Assembly (NCBI GenBank): GCA_963797005.1
Contig: CAWCOF010000012.1
Coordinates: 1 to 64,000 of the forward strand
DNA: 64,000 nt
Reading direction: 5' to 3'
DNA from: AWTP1-13 sp963797005
Lineage (GTDB): Bacteria; Pseudomonadota; Alphaproteobacteria; Rhizobiales; Hyphomicrobiaceae
In this document: positions 30,326 through 40,826 of the stretch, piece after piece
Position numbering within the stretch: position 1 is the first letter of the stretch
Layout of the letters: each line of letters starts with the position of its first letter
Made by a program: the position numbers and the translations under genes
Notes under the pieces: model-generated
What the model saw: the letters and a program-made list of their open reading frames with translations, nothing else
The model's database searches: none
What the model was told of the DNA's origin: nothing

Positions 30326-31337
30326 CTACAGCTGCTCGGCGACGCGCGGATCGAGCAGGGCGTGCACCAGATCGACGAGCAGATTGACGATCGCGTAGAT
30401 CACGCCGACGATCAGCGTGACGGCAAGGATCGACTTGTAGTCGGAGGTGAATATCGCCTGTACCATGTACGAGCCGATGCCCGGCCAGTCGTAGATGGCC
30501 TCGACGGCCACGGCGCCCGAGATCAGCGCGCCGAACAGGAGGCCGACCTGCGTGATCGGCGTCACCAGGGAGTTGCGCAGCACATAGATCGTAACGACGC
30601 GCCACCTGGGATATCCGGCTGCCAGCTCGTAGGTGACGAACTCCTTCTGCATGGTGTCGAGCACGGCCGACCGCGTGAAGCGGGCGATGGTGGCAAGGCC
30701 CCCGAGCGACAGCGTGAAGGCCGGCATGATGATGTGATGCAGGGCATCGGCGAAGATGCGGAAGTTGCCGGTCAGAGCCGAGTCGATCAGATAAAGCCCG
30801 GATATCGACGGCGGGGCGGGCATGCCGGTCGACAGCCGCCCCCTGAGCGGCAGCCAGTCGAGCTGCATGGCAAACAGCATCTGCAGGAGGATGGCGAACC
30901 AGAACGAGGCGACCGCAAGCCCGGCCACGGTGACGATGCGAACGATGTGGTCGAAGGCCGAGTTGTGCCAGACCGCCGACAAAGTCCCGATCAAGATTCC
31001 GAAAACCGCGGCGAATGGTCAGCGCGACCAGCGTCAGCTCGATCGTGGCGGGAAGAAAAAGCCTGATGTCCGCCGCGACCGGCCGGTTGGTGTAGAGCGA
31101 GGTTCCGAAGTCGCCCGTGACGACCTGCTTCAGGTAGACCCAGAATTGGACGTGGATGGGCTGATCGAAACCGTAGGACTTGCGGATCGCTTCGATCTGC
31201 GCCGCTGTCGAGTTCTCGCCGGCGAGCGCCGCGGCGGGATCGGCAGGCACGACCCGCAGCATCACGAACGTCAGCACCAGCAGCCCGAACAGAGCAGGCA
31301 GGATGAGCAGAGTGCGACGAAGCAGATAGCGGAGCAT
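30326..31337 (-). pseudogene. dppB: Dipeptide ABC permease, DppB type, one apparent frameshift
   Basis: Permease of about 337 residues, starting ATG 31337 (MLRYLLRRTLLILP). The N-terminal domain has VPADPAAALAG and the second half carries YELAAGYPRWRVVTIYVLRNSLVTP and the C-terminal DLVHALLDPRV. The frame breaks once at 31013-31014: read on the coding strand, ATT is followed by an extra C and then GCC GCG GTT. ATT and ATC both encode isoleucine, so this is a clear example of the two-allele third-base pattern. With one base removed the protein continues LTIAAVFGILIGTLSAVW as expected. The rest of the operon is intact, so I regard this gene as functional. Confidence 0.87.
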
Positions 31338-31427
31338 CAATAGAGAAGTCGTGTCATGGCGCACCTGGCAAAGAGTCATGAACCGTCCGGGCGGCGAGAC
31401 CGCCCGGACGGAGCGGGAACTCGAGAC

Positions 31428-33011
31428 TCAGTTCTTGAGCGACACCCAGCGCAGCTCGCCGCCCGAGCCGACCGGCGAGAACTTGTAGCCCTGGACGCGC
31501 TTGGAGAGGCCCCGCAACTGGATCGTATTGTAGATCCAGATATCGGCCGCATCGCCGACCACGATGCGCGAAGCCTCCTCATAGAGCGCCTTGCGCTTGG
31601 CCTGATCGGTGACGAGGCGGGCCTCGCGCAGCAGCTTGTCGACCTTGTCGTTCTTGTACCAGGACGACGCTTTCCAGGTCCCGTGGAACTGGCTGTCGTA
31701 CATCTGGCCGATCCAGTTCTCGGGATCGACGAAGTAGGTCGACACCCAGTGCACCCACATATCAGGCGTCGTACTGGCCTTGCCGGCACTGGAGGTGAGC
31801 TGCGCCCAGGTGGAGGCAACGAGCTTCAGGTTGATGCCGAGCTTGCGGACATCGGCCTGAAGAAGCTCCGCCGCCTGGGTGGTCTGGGCGAGCGCCGACT
31901 GGATGTGGATCTCCATCTCGCGGTCGACCGGTGCACCTTCGGCCTTGGCCTTGTCGCAATACTCCTTCGCCTTCTTCGGGTCGTAGTTGTAACCCTTGAG
32001 GTCCTGCGGCGCACCCCACAGGTTCTTCGGGATCGGACCCGCATTGCGCACCGCGTAATCCTTGAGGATGACGCTGATGAAGCCTTTGTAGTTGAAGGCG
32101 TACGACATGCACTTGCGGAAGTTCAAGTTGTCGAATGGCGGCTTCGCATTGTTCATGCGGATGATCATGACCCGCATCGACTCGTCGCGCGCGACCCGGG
32201 CATTGGCCGACTTCTGCACGCGCTCGACCTGATCGGTGGGGAGGTAGGAGTCGGTCGCGTCGATGTCGCCCTTGATGACGGCAAGCACACGCGTCGACGT
32301 CTCCTTCACGGTGTGGGCGCGGATGATGTCCACCGGATGAGGATTGTCCTTCCATCCGTAGAAGTGGCCCTTGAAGCGCATCAGGTCCACGACCTCGAGC
32401 GGCCGGTAGGTCTTGGGATCGAGCTGGTAGGCGCCGGAGCCGGCCTCGTTCGACGAGAGCCACGCCGAGCCCCAGTCGGTTCCCTTCTCGTTGGGCTTGA
32501 TGGCGCGCGGGTTGACGATGGCGACGAGCGGCAGAACCGCCCTGAAGGGGGCGTAGGCGTGGTTCAGCTTGAACTCGACCGTATGGCTCGATGGTGCGGA
32601 GACGTTGTCGGCTTTCAGCACCGGCTTGAAGGCGCCCGATGGACCCTTGCCGAGGGCCAGCAGCCGCTTGAAGCTGTAGACGACATCGGCCGCCGTCAGC
32701 TCGGAGCCGTCGTGGAACTTCACGCCCTTCTTCAGGTTGAGCGTCCAGGTCAGGCCGTCGTCACTCACCTTTTCGCTTTCGACCAGCCAGGGCTTGAGCT
32801 CCGGCGGATTGCCGACATAGCGAAAGAGCGTGTCGTAGGTGTTCAGCATGTAGAACTGCATGGGCACGTCGTAGATCACGTGCGGATCGAGCGCCTTGGG
32901 CAGGTTCTCTCCCCAGACGATCTCGTTTGCGCCCGGCTTTGCGGCAACCGGAGTAACTCCGATCGCCAGGGCCGCAACGACGGCCCACATAAACGCCAAG
33001 ATGCCTCGCAT
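31428..33011 (-). CDS. dppA: Dipeptide ABC importer substrate-binding protein, DppA type
   Basis: Periplasmic family-5 binding protein of 527 residues with a Sec signal peptide (ILAFMWAVVAALAIGVTPVAA). Landmarks are WTLNLKKGVKFHDGSELTAADVVYSFKRL and a NEAGSGAYQLDPKTYRP segment in the ligand region. The start ATG 33011 is 2 bases after the racemase stop, so it is co-translated with it. The ligand is not predictable; relatives bind di- and oligopeptides or other small amides. Confidence 0.92.
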   Translation of the reverse strand: MRGILAFMWAVVAALAIGVTPVAAKPGANEIVWGENLPKALDPHVIYDVPMQFYMLNTYDTLFRYVGNPPELKPWLVESEKVSDDGLTWTLNLKKGVKFHDGSELTAADVVYSFKRLLALGKGPSGAFKPVLKADNVSAPSSHTVEFKLNHAYAPFRAVLPLVAIVNPRAIKPNEKGTDWGSAWLSSNEAGSGAYQLDPKTYRPLEVVDLMRFKGHFYGWKDNPHPVDIIRAHTVKETSTRVLAVIKGDIDATDSYLPTDQVERVQKSANARVARDESMRVMIIRMNNAKPPFDNLNFRKCMSYAFNYKGFISVILKDYAVRNAGPIPKNLWGAPQDLKGYNYDPKKAKEYCDKAKAEGAPVDREMEIHIQSALAQTTQAAELLQADVRKLGINLKLVASTWAQLTSSAGKASTTPDMWVHWVSTYFVDPENWIGQMYDSQFHGTWKASSWYKNDKVDKLLREARLVTDQAKRKALYEEASRIVVGDAADIWIYNTIQLRGLSKRVQGYKFSPVGSGGELRWVSLKN

Positions 33012-33013
33012 CA

Positions 33014-33787
33014 CTAACCTCCGTGGTTTGAGCCGGGTGGACGGATCGTGCGATCGAGCACCGGCTTGGCCTTCGCTTTCGACCAGCTCAACCGACTGTG
33101 GGTTATGGCGTGCCCCAGCATCCCCTCCGCCGCCTTCAGGGCGGCGATGACGGGACTGACGACCGGCACGCCCAGACGCTGCTGGACGTGTGCGTCGATG
33201 CCAAGGAACGCCATGCTCATGCAGCCAAGGACGAGCACCTCGGCCCCGTCCTCGTCGACACAACGTTGTCCCACCGAGACGATGCGCTCGAGCGCCTCGT
33301 TGTGGGCGCGCGCGAGATCGACGACCGACAGGCCCATGCCGCGGGTCGAGGCATAGCGGCTGTGGATGCCGAGCTCGCGAACATAGGCGGCCGAGTGGCC
33401 GGAGCCCTTCTCGTTCGGCGCGATGATGGAGAAACGATTGCCGAGCTGCAGCGCGAGCATCATGGCCGCCATGCCCGGACCGACGGCCGGCACGTCCACG
33501 ATCTCGCGCAAGGCGTCGAGGCCGGGATCCGAAAAACAGCCGACGATGACGGCATCGGCGCCGGCACGCTCCGCCTCGCGCAGGCTTTCGAGAATGTAGG
33601 GCACGACGATTGCCGCGTCATAGGCGCTTTCGATGGAGGCGGTGCCGCGCGCCACCGATCTCACCTCGATCTCGGTGCCGACCTCGGCCCTCTCCTGCAG
33701 GAAGGCCCGCCGCCGCTCGATCTCGGCGGTGCCCAGCGTCGCCTCCATGGGCGCCACGAGCTGGTAAGCTATCTTGCGTGTCCGCAT
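33014..33787 (-). CDS. Aspartate/glutamate/hydantoin racemase family protein
   Basis: Cofactor-independent racemase fold of about 257 residues with the two catalytic cysteines in the expected places: VIVGCFSDPG (about residue 82) and VLVLGCMSMAFLG (about residue 190). Hydantoin racemases of this family interconvert D- and L-5-substituted hydantoins so that a stereospecific hydantoinase can use both. The start ATG 33787 gives MRTRKIAYQLVAPM. It lies between an M28 peptidase and the binding-protein gene, opposite a hydantoinase B/A pair. That fits hydantoin or amino-acid racemisation in this pathway. Confidence 0.88.
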   Translation of the reverse strand: MRTRKIAYQLVAPMEATLGTAEIERRRAFLQERAEVGTEIEVRSVARGTASIESAYDAAIVVPYILESLREAERAGADAVIVGCFSDPGLDALREIVDVPAVGPGMAAMMLALQLGNRFSIIAPNEKGSGHSAAYVRELGIHSRYASTRGMGLSVVDLARAHNEALERIVSVGQRCVDEDGAEVLVLGCMSMAFLGIDAHVQQRLGVPVVSPVIAALKAAEGMLGHAITHSRLSWSKAKAKPVLDRTIRPPGSNHGG

Positions 33788-33804
33788 AGCCTTCACTTTG
33801 TGGT

Positions 33805-35568
33805 CTACCTCAGCCGCGCCAGCGTCTCGTCGATGAGCGTCGTCGCGTCGCCGAGCACATCGGCGACCCGGTTGCGATCCCGCACGAGCTGCGTCTCCAG
33901 CATCCAGCGCTCCTCTCCGTCGGCAAGCTTGGCGAGACGCTGGGCGTCGTAGAGCGACGGGATCATGGTGCCCTGAGGGGTGTAGCCGTAAGGATCGTGG
34001 CCGTAGGTGCCCTTCGCGGTGCTGGCGAGCGGCACGAGCGAGCGCGACAGCCGCTTCATGCACGCATTGAGGATTTCGGCTGCGGCCTCGTCGGTCTTGG
34101 GTTCCTTGGCATAGCGCGTACGCCAGGCGCCCGCGGCCTCGTCGAGGCGAACCGCCGCGGCGCGGAACAGGCGCGCGCGCTCGGCCGCATGCCCGAGATT
34201 GATGCTGTCGGTCGCCGGCTTCAGTTGATCGAGGCGCTCGATGAACTGGTCGGCGACGCTGACGAACTCGAACGGAAGCACCACGGCCGTGCACAGCTCC
34301 CACAGGTAGCCGGCATAGACGCGCAGGTGATCCGCCATGTAGGTGAAGTCGAGCTTGTCCATCGTGTTCTCGATGGAGTGATGCCACCAGCCGAGATTGG
34401 CGAGCGCCGTCTTCTTCAGCTCGTCCTCGGTAAAGGCGCCTTGGGCGGCGAGCATCGGCACACCCAATCCGAAGAAGGAGGCATCGCCGTTCTTGACCGC
34501 CCGCCGCCACGCCGCCGGCCGCTGGCCGAGAACCCGCTTCTCGACCGCCTGATGGAAGCGCTTCAGCTCGACGTTGGAGGCGGAGCTCCACCGCGTCGTG
34601 CCGGCGCAGGCCGGCTGGTCGATCTGCAGATAGGCGACCGCATGCTCGCGAAGGCGATCCCAGTTGCGCTCCACGTACCAGGACGAGCCGACCATCGTGC
34701 CCGTCTCGTGGCCGGTCCAGAAACCGCACACGAGGCCGCGCCGGAGCTTGTCGCGATGCCGATTGAAGACGCGTGCCAGCTCCATGATGCAGGCGTTGCC
34801 GGCGGCATTGTCGGTTGCCTGCGGCCCCGGCCAGGAATCCTGGTGGCCGCCAACCACGACGAAATCGTCGGTCCGGCCCTTCACCTCGCCGATGGTGATC
34901 TGGACCGGACGCCAGCCGTTCTCGACGTTGGCGCGCAGCCACACGCGCACGGGACCCGACTTCAACATCTCGCGCAGCTTGAGGCCTGCCGTGCGCGCGA
35001 TGCCGATGCAGGGCAGCGTCGCCATCTCCGTCTTGTAGGTGTCCGGCGTCGGATTGCCCCAGACCGGCTTCACCGAACCGAACGGGACCGCGGTGTTCTC
35101 CGGGTGGCCCCAGTTCATCATTACGCAGCCTATTGCTCCGCGCAGACCAGCTATGCGCTGTTTCTCGTGGCGCGCGGGATGGTAGGAAAGCTCCGACATC
35201 GTGAGCTTGCCGGTCGCGTCGCGGCCGTCGTAGTCGTGGAAGGCGCCGGAGGCGACATCCATCAGCTCACCGGAGATGCCGTCGGCAAGCGTCGGCACGC
35301 TGTGGCCCAGCGTGTTCGCCTCGATCGCCAGCTCGATCGGCGCAAGCACCCGGAGCTCGGCTTTTTCCGGAAAGCTGACGAGCCCTGGCATTTCAACGAC
35401 GTCGGCGGGAATGCCCTCCTTGACGAGGGCGGCACAGCTATACTCCGCCATCCGCTTGGCGTTCGGCGAGCCCGCGAGGCGCGAGGGAATCTCGGTGGTG
35501 ATATGGGAGATGTGCGCCTTGACGTTGTCCGCCGAGACCTCCTGGACGACCGCTGGGCTATCCGACAT
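33805..35568 (-). CDS. M28-family metallopeptidase, cytoplasmic
   Basis: Zinc aminopeptidase-type enzyme of 587 residues with a PA-domain insert (residues about 100-200). Zinc ligands and catalytic residues are recognisable: GGHQDSW (His and catalytic Asp), ATDNAAGNA (bridging Asp), and TGHETGT (catalytic Glu); later Asp and His ligands are expected around ASFFGLG and WWHHSIENT. There is no signal peptide, so it acts inside the cell. First gene of the minus-strand catabolic operon; probably removes N-terminal residues from the imported peptide or amide. Confidence 0.88.
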   Translation of the reverse strand: MSDSPAVVQEVSADNVKAHISHITTEIPSRLAGSPNAKRMAEYSCAALVKEGIPADVVEMPGLVSFPEKAELRVLAPIELAIEANTLGHSVPTLADGISGELMDVASGAFHDYDGRDATGKLTMSELSYHPARHEKQRIAGLRGAIGCVMMNWGHPENTAVPFGSVKPVWGNPTPDTYKTEMATLPCIGIARTAGLKLREMLKSGPVRVWLRANVENGWRPVQITIGEVKGRTDDFVVVGGHQDSWPGPQATDNAAGNACIMELARVFNRHRDKLRRGLVCGFWTGHETGTMVGSSWYVERNWDRLREHAVAYLQIDQPACAGTTRWSSASNVELKRFHQAVEKRVLGQRPAAWRRAVKNGDASFFGLGVPMLAAQGAFTEDELKKTALANLGWWHHSIENTMDKLDFTYMADHLRVYAGYLWELCTAVVLPFEFVSVADQFIERLDQLKPATDSINLGHAAERARLFRAAAVRLDEAAGAWRTRYAKEPKTDEAAAEILNACMKRLSRSLVPLASTAKGTYGHDPYGYTPQGTMIPSLYDAQRLAKLADGEERWMLETQLVRDRNRVADVLGDATTLIDETLARLR

Positions 35569-35708
35569 AGAGCCACCTCGCTGCCTGCATACCGCGCGGC
35601 AAATTGGCGCCCACTACCGCTTGCGAGTCAAGGCGACACAGCGCTTTAGTTCGGGGTCGCGAAAGGTATCGCGGAGCGAAATGCGAGCCGGCTCGGGGCG
35701 CATGCACG

Positions 35709-37505
35709 ATGGACGGGCGAATGGCTGAGAAAGCGAGCAGCGACCGCTGCGATCCGATCACCCTGGAGATCGTCCGAGGGGCGCTCAGAGCCGTGCAGAG
35801 CGAGATGGAGGCCCTGATCGAGCGCACGGCCATGTCGCCTTTCATTCGCGAGAAAAAGGACTTCTACGCCGCGCTGTTCGATGCCCGCGGCCAGCTCGTG
35901 GTCGGCTCCAGCCTGCCCGTCTTCGGCGATGTCGTCGGACCGGTGTCGAAGGTCTATCCCCTCGACACCATGCAGCCCGGCGACATCTACTGGTTCAACG
36001 ACTGCTACGCCTCCGCCGGAGCCGTATCACATTCTCCCGATCAGGTATTCCTGGCTCCCGTCTTCGCCGACGGCGTGCTGAGCGCGTTCACCCAATCATG
36101 GGCGCATTTCAACGACATCGGCGGGATGCGGCCGGGGTCTTTGTCGCCCGATTGCACAGACATTTTCCAGGAGGGCATAATTATCCCGCCGGTCCGCGTC
36201 GCGCGCGGCGGCGTCGTGGCGGAGGAATTGCTGCGCGTCTTCTTCCGCAACTCGCGCTTTCCGGAAATGGTCAAGGGCGACACGCGCGCGTCGATGGCGG
36301 CGATCCGTCTCGGCGAGAGACGGCTGAGCGAGCTCTTCGAGCGCTTCGGCCGCGCGCGCACCTGCGATGCCTTCGACCAGCTCATGGCCGAGACCGAGGC
36401 GGCGCTGCGCGGAAAATTGAGGGAACTGCTGCCGCAAGGCACGCATCGGTTCACGGACCGCATCGACGGCGACGGCCAGGGCTCGGGCACGGTCCGTTTG
36501 CGCTACCGCCTCGACGTGACGGCGGATCGCATCACGCTCGACACCACCGAGAGCGACGACCAGGTCAAGGGGCCGGTCAATTTCCTGATGAGCCCGCCGG
36601 TGCCGGCGATGGTGTTCGGCTCGTATCTGCTGGAGGAGAACGCGCACGCGATCCTCAACGCCGGCGCGGAGCGCGCCATCGACGAGGTGAAGATCAGGCC
36701 GGGCTCGGTGCTGCAGCCGGAATTTCCAGCGCCTCTCGGCATGCGCGGCGTCACCATGATGCGCAACATGGCGGGCTGCCTCGGGCTGCTCAACGTCGCG
36801 ACCGGCGGCAAGGCGATGGCGGCGCATAGCGCCTACGTCATCTGGTACATTCGCGGCAAAGGGCCGGACGGGAAGCTGTTCCTGCTGTCGGACGGGCTCG
36901 GCGTCGGCTATGGCGGGCGACCGCACGCCGACGGCAACGACGCGGTCTATCTCGTCGCGCAGGAAAACTTTCCGTCCGAATTTCTCGACGCCGTGTTTCC
37001 GGTTCGCGTCCTGCGCTACGGCATCAATCCGGACAGCGGCGGGCCCGGCCGCTGGCGCGGCGGATGCGGCCTCATTCGCGAGATCGAAGTGCTGGCGCCC
37101 GAGGCCATGGTGTCGATGCGCATCGACTGCGTGGAGAACCCGCCCTGGGGCGTGGCCGGCGGCATGGCGGCCGGCAGCGGGCGCTGCGTGGTCAATCCGG
37201 GCCGCGCCGACGAGCGGACGATCGCGCCGCTGAGCGACGGCAACATCGTCAAGAAGGGCGACGTGGTGCGCATCGAGACGGGCGGCGGCGGAGGCTGGGG
37301 CCACCCCTTCGATCGAGAACCCGCGCGCGTGCTGAGCGACGTCATGGCGGGCTTCGTCTCGCCGGAGCGCGCCGAGGCCGATTATGGCGTCGTCATCGCC
37401 GCTGACGGCCGCGCCATCGACCAAGATGCGACCGCGGCCCGCCGCGCCAAGCGCCCGCCCGCCGCGCTGTTCCATCGCCACACCTACCAGGAGGCGCTCG
37501 ATTGA
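35709..37505 (+). CDS. hyuB: Hydantoinase B/oxoprolinase subunit
   Basis: Complete, 598 residues. It starts ATG 35709 (MDGRMAEKAS; an in-frame ATG four codons on is possible). DPITLEIVRGALRAVQSEMEALIERTAMSPFIREKKDFYAALFDARG is the standard N-terminus, followed by PGDIYWFNDCYAS and the C-terminal GGGGGWGHPFDREPARV. With HyuA it forms an ATP-dependent ring-opening or carboxylating enzyme of the hydantoinase/oxoprolinase/acetone-carboxylase superfamily. Its stop TGA overlaps the TTG start of HyuA. Gene order is B-A, opposite to the pair at 15.7-19.5 kb, so the two pairs probably arrived separately. Confidence 0.92.
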   Translation: MDGRMAEKASSDRCDPITLEIVRGALRAVQSEMEALIERTAMSPFIREKKDFYAALFDARGQLVVGSSLPVFGDVVGPVSKVYPLDTMQPGDIYWFNDCYASAGAVSHSPDQVFLAPVFADGVLSAFTQSWAHFNDIGGMRPGSLSPDCTDIFQEGIIIPPVRVARGGVVAEELLRVFFRNSRFPEMVKGDTRASMAAIRLGERRLSELFERFGRARTCDAFDQLMAETEAALRGKLRELLPQGTHRFTDRIDGDGQGSGTVRLRYRLDVTADRITLDTTESDDQVKGPVNFLMSPPVPAMVFGSYLLEENAHAILNAGAERAIDEVKIRPGSVLQPEFPAPLGMRGVTMMRNMAGCLGLLNVATGGKAMAAHSAYVIWYIRGKGPDGKLFLLSDGLGVGYGGRPHADGNDAVYLVAQENFPSEFLDAVFPVRVLRYGINPDSGGPGRWRGGCGLIREIEVLAPEAMVSMRIDCVENPPWGVAGGMAAGSGRCVVNPGRADERTIAPLSDGNIVKKGDVVRIETGGGGGWGHPFDREPARVLSDVMAGFVSPERAEADYGVVIAADGRAIDQDATAARRAKRPPAALFHRHTYQEALD

Positions 37506-39578
37506 CCGGCCCCACAGCACAACCGCCGGCTCCCAGCGCCATCGTCGGTGTGGATACCGGCGGCACCTTCACGGACGTCACCCTGCTCGATACGGCCACG
37601 GGCCGGTTGTGGAACGCGAAGACGCCATCGACGCCCGACGATCCTTCGCGCGGCTTCGGCGACGGCATCCAGGAGGTCCTGGCCGCGGCCGGGCGCACGG
37701 CCCAGGACATTGCCCGCGTGCTGCACGGCACGACCGTGGCGACCAATCTGATCCTCGAGGGCAAGGGCGCCCGCGCCGGCCTGCTGACCACGGCCGGTTT
37801 CAAGTACGTGCTGGAGATCGGCCGGCAGGACGTGCCGCGGCGGGCCAACCTGTTTTCGTGGGTGAAGCCGAAACGCCCGGTGTTCGCCGGCCACATTCAC
37901 GAGATCGCCGGCCGGATCGGGCCGGACGGCTCCGAGATCGCCCCGCTCGACGAGGCAGCGGTGAGGGCGGCGGCGCAACGCATCGCCGCCGATGGCCTCG
38001 ATGCCGTCGCCATCGTCTTCCTGCACAGCTACGCCAACCCCGCCCACGAGCGGCGCGCGGCCGAGATCGTGCGCGAGCTGCTCCCCGAGATTCCGATCTC
38101 CATCTCGAGCGACGTGCTGCCCGTGTTCCGCGAGTACGAGCGCAGCATGACGACCATCCTCAATGTGCACGTGATGCCGGTCGTCTCGCGCTACGTGGAG
38201 CGGCTCGACGAGCGGCTCGTCGAGCAGGGCATTCGAGCGCCGCTGCTGCTCATGAAATCCGGCGGCGGCGTTGCGAGCGCCCGCGACATCAAGCGCGTGC
38301 CGGTCGAGACGGCGCTGTCGGGGCCGGCCGCGGGAGCCGTGGGTGCGGCCTACGTCGGACGCAGCGCCGGCATCGACAACCTGATCGGCATCGACATCGG
38401 CGGCACCTCGGCCGACATCAGCCTGATCGTCGACGGCGATCCGGGCATCACGACTCGCGGGCATGTCGGCGAATGGCCGGTTGGGTCTGGCCATGGTCGA
38501 CATCGTGACCATCGGCGCCGGCGGCGGATCGATCGCGCGTGTCACGGAAACCGGCGCGCTCGCCGTGGGCCCCATGAGTGCCGGCGCGCTGCCTGGACCC
38601 GTGTGCTACGGGCGCGGCGGCACGGCGCCGACGGTAACGGACGCGCATCTGGCGCTCGGGCATCTGCCGCCCTACCTGCTCGGCGGGAGCTTCAGGCTGG
38701 ACGTCGAAAGCGCGCGCCGCGCTATCGAGACGGAGCTCGCTCGCCCGCTCGGCCTCAGCCTGGAGGACGCGGCCCGGGGTGTCCTGGCCATCGTCGACAA
38801 CCACATGGTGGGCGCCATGCGGATCGTCTCGGTGGAACGGGGGCGGGACCCGCGCGACTTTGCGCTCTTGCCGTTCGGCGGGGCCGGACCGCTGCACGCC
38901 AGCGCGCTTGCCAGGCTGATCGGGGCGAAGACCATCCTCGTTCCGCCGAGCCCCGGCATACTGTCCGCGCTGGGGCTGCTGGTCTCCAACCTCAAGGCCG
39001 AGTTCGCCCGCACCTGCTTCCAGCGCGCGGGGTCGATCGATGTCGAGCGGGTGGCGAGCGTGCTCGGCGAGCTCACCGCGAGCGCCAACCGCTGGCTCGA
39101 GGAGGAGGGCGTTCCGCCCGATGCGCGGCGCATTAGCTGGCTGGCGAGCATGCGCTATGAGAACCAGGGCTTCGAGCTGTCGATCCCCTGGGCAGGCTCC
39201 GTCGTCGACGCACCGGCCATCGATCGCCTGATCGAGGCGTTTCATGCCCGCCATGAGCAGCTCTACACGTTCGCCCAAAAGGATACGCCGGTCGAGATCG
39301 TCACCTTGCGCGTCGACGCCCGCGGCGTGTTCCCCGCGCCGCAGCTCGTCAGGTTGCCGGAAGCCGGCAAACTGGAGGACGCGCGGATCGGGATGCAGCG
39401 CGTGCACCTTGCCGCGGGGCCGGTCGATTGCCCGATCATCGACCGCGCCAAGCTCGGCGCCAACGCCGTGATCGAGGGCCCCGCGATCATTGCCCAGCTC
39501 GATGCAACGACGCTGCTGCTACCAAGCGATGTCGCCACGGTCGACGCTTTCGGCAATATCCTCGTGCAGATGGATTGA
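37502..39578 (+). pseudogene. hyuA: Hydantoinase A subunit, one apparent frameshift
   Basis: About 691 residues once corrected, starting TTG 37502. It has GVDTGGTFTDVTLLD, VLHGTTVATNLILEGKGARAG, LSGPAAGAVGAAYVG, GIDIGGTSADISLIV and TIGAGGGSIARV, the nucleotide and substrate motifs of HyuA. The frame breaks once at 38485-38486, where GGG is followed by an extra T before CTG GCC ATG. GGG and GGT both encode glycine, so this again fits two alleles written in series. The C-terminal domain is complete and ends TVDAFGNILVQMD. Expected to hydrolyse ATP while opening the cyclic amide bound with HyuB. Confidence 0.9.
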
Positions 39579-39607
39579 GCGTCGGCGGCGGGTTGACGGT
39601 TATTCCG

Positions 39608-40604
39608 TCAGGCCGCTCCAGGCTCGACGACGACGTTGCCGACGGTCGCCCCCGCCTCCACGCACTCATGCGCCGCGGCGATCTCGCGCAAGGGAAACCG
39701 CTCAGCGATGCGCGGGCGCAGCATACCGCGCTCCAGAAGCGCCACGATGGTGCGCGCGCCTGCCTCGCGGATTGTGCGCGGCATGTTCATGCCCTGCACG
39801 AAGTGGAGGCGCACACCCTTGAGTCCGAAGGCGTAGTAGGGCAGCACCGGCTCGCGCACGCGGGTGGAGGAGTAGGACGCGACCGTGCCGTTCTCGGCGA
39901 TCACGGCGCCATCAACGGTGACGTTGGCGCCGAAGTCGACCTCGACAATGCGCTCGACGCCTGACCCGCCCGTGATCTCCATGACGCGGGCGGCCACATC
40001 CTCGCGGGCGTAGTCGATAGTGTGGTCGGCACCGGCCGCACGTGCGATTGCGGCCTTGTCTGCCGAGCTTACCGTGGCGATGACCTTGGCCCCGCTCCAG
40101 CGCGCGAGCTCAACCGCCACGATGCCGACGGCGCCCGCGCCGCCCTGCACCAGCACCCACTGTCCGGACACCGGACCGTCGGCCAGACGTGGCGTGATAG
40201 GCCGTGAACGCCGGCACGCCGAGGCAGGCGCCCTCCGCGAACGTCACGCCATCCGGCAGGTGGACGGCATTGGCTTGCGGCACGATCACGTACTCGGCCG
40301 CCGTTCCCTCCCCCGGCCGCGCCGAGCCGGCGCGGTAGACGAACACGCGCTCGCCCTCGGCGAGGCCGCGGACGCCGGCGCCCAGCCGCTCGATCGTGCC
40401 CGCGCCGTCGCTGTGCGGGATCACGCGCGGGGCATACATGCGCGGCCCGAGCCAGCCCGAGCGACGCTTGGTATCGTGAGGGTTCACACCGGAGGCTTCC
40501 AGTCGAACCAGCACCTCGCCGTGGCCGGGTTGCGGCGTGGGCAGCTCCCCCACGGTCAGGACCTCGCGCGCCGGCCCCATGCGCTCATACCAGGCAGCGT
40601 GCAT
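39608..40604 (-). pseudogene. NADPH:quinone oxidoreductase/zeta-crystallin type alcohol dehydrogenase, one apparent frameshift
   Basis: Medium-chain dehydrogenase fold, about 331 residues. The N-terminal GroES-like part (MHAAWYERMGPAREVLTVGELPTPQPG...VRLEASGVNPHDTKRR) lacks the zinc ligands of true alcohol dehydrogenases. The Rossmann part has VLVQGGAGAVGIVAVELARWSGAKVIAT. One frameshift at 40187-40188: ACG, extra T, CTG GCC GAC; ACG and ACT both encode threonine, so it is likely a two-allele artefact. Convergent with HyuA and downstream of no obvious promoter; it may reduce a quinone or enone. Confidence 0.88.
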
Positions 40605-40826
40605 CGTCTCTCCCGCGGCAACAGCCAATGGAACTCGTCCGCGCCAACTATAGGATACGGGATCAGCGGGCGCCTACAGGTGCGGCCGCGAACGTGATGT
40701 GCACCCAATGGGCGGCTTGCATAGGAGGCGCGCGACCGCAGCCGGCATGGACAAATGCTAAACGTTTGCAGGCGATTGCAGTAGAATGCGCCACTGTCGA
40801 GGCTGCAGCCCCGTGAGGATCACGCG

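Noticed and set aside
28452..31379. A single 975-residue permease-ATPase fusion
   Set aside because: The frame merely reads through the permease gene out of frame; overlapping start/stop codons show separate dppB, dppC and dppD genes.
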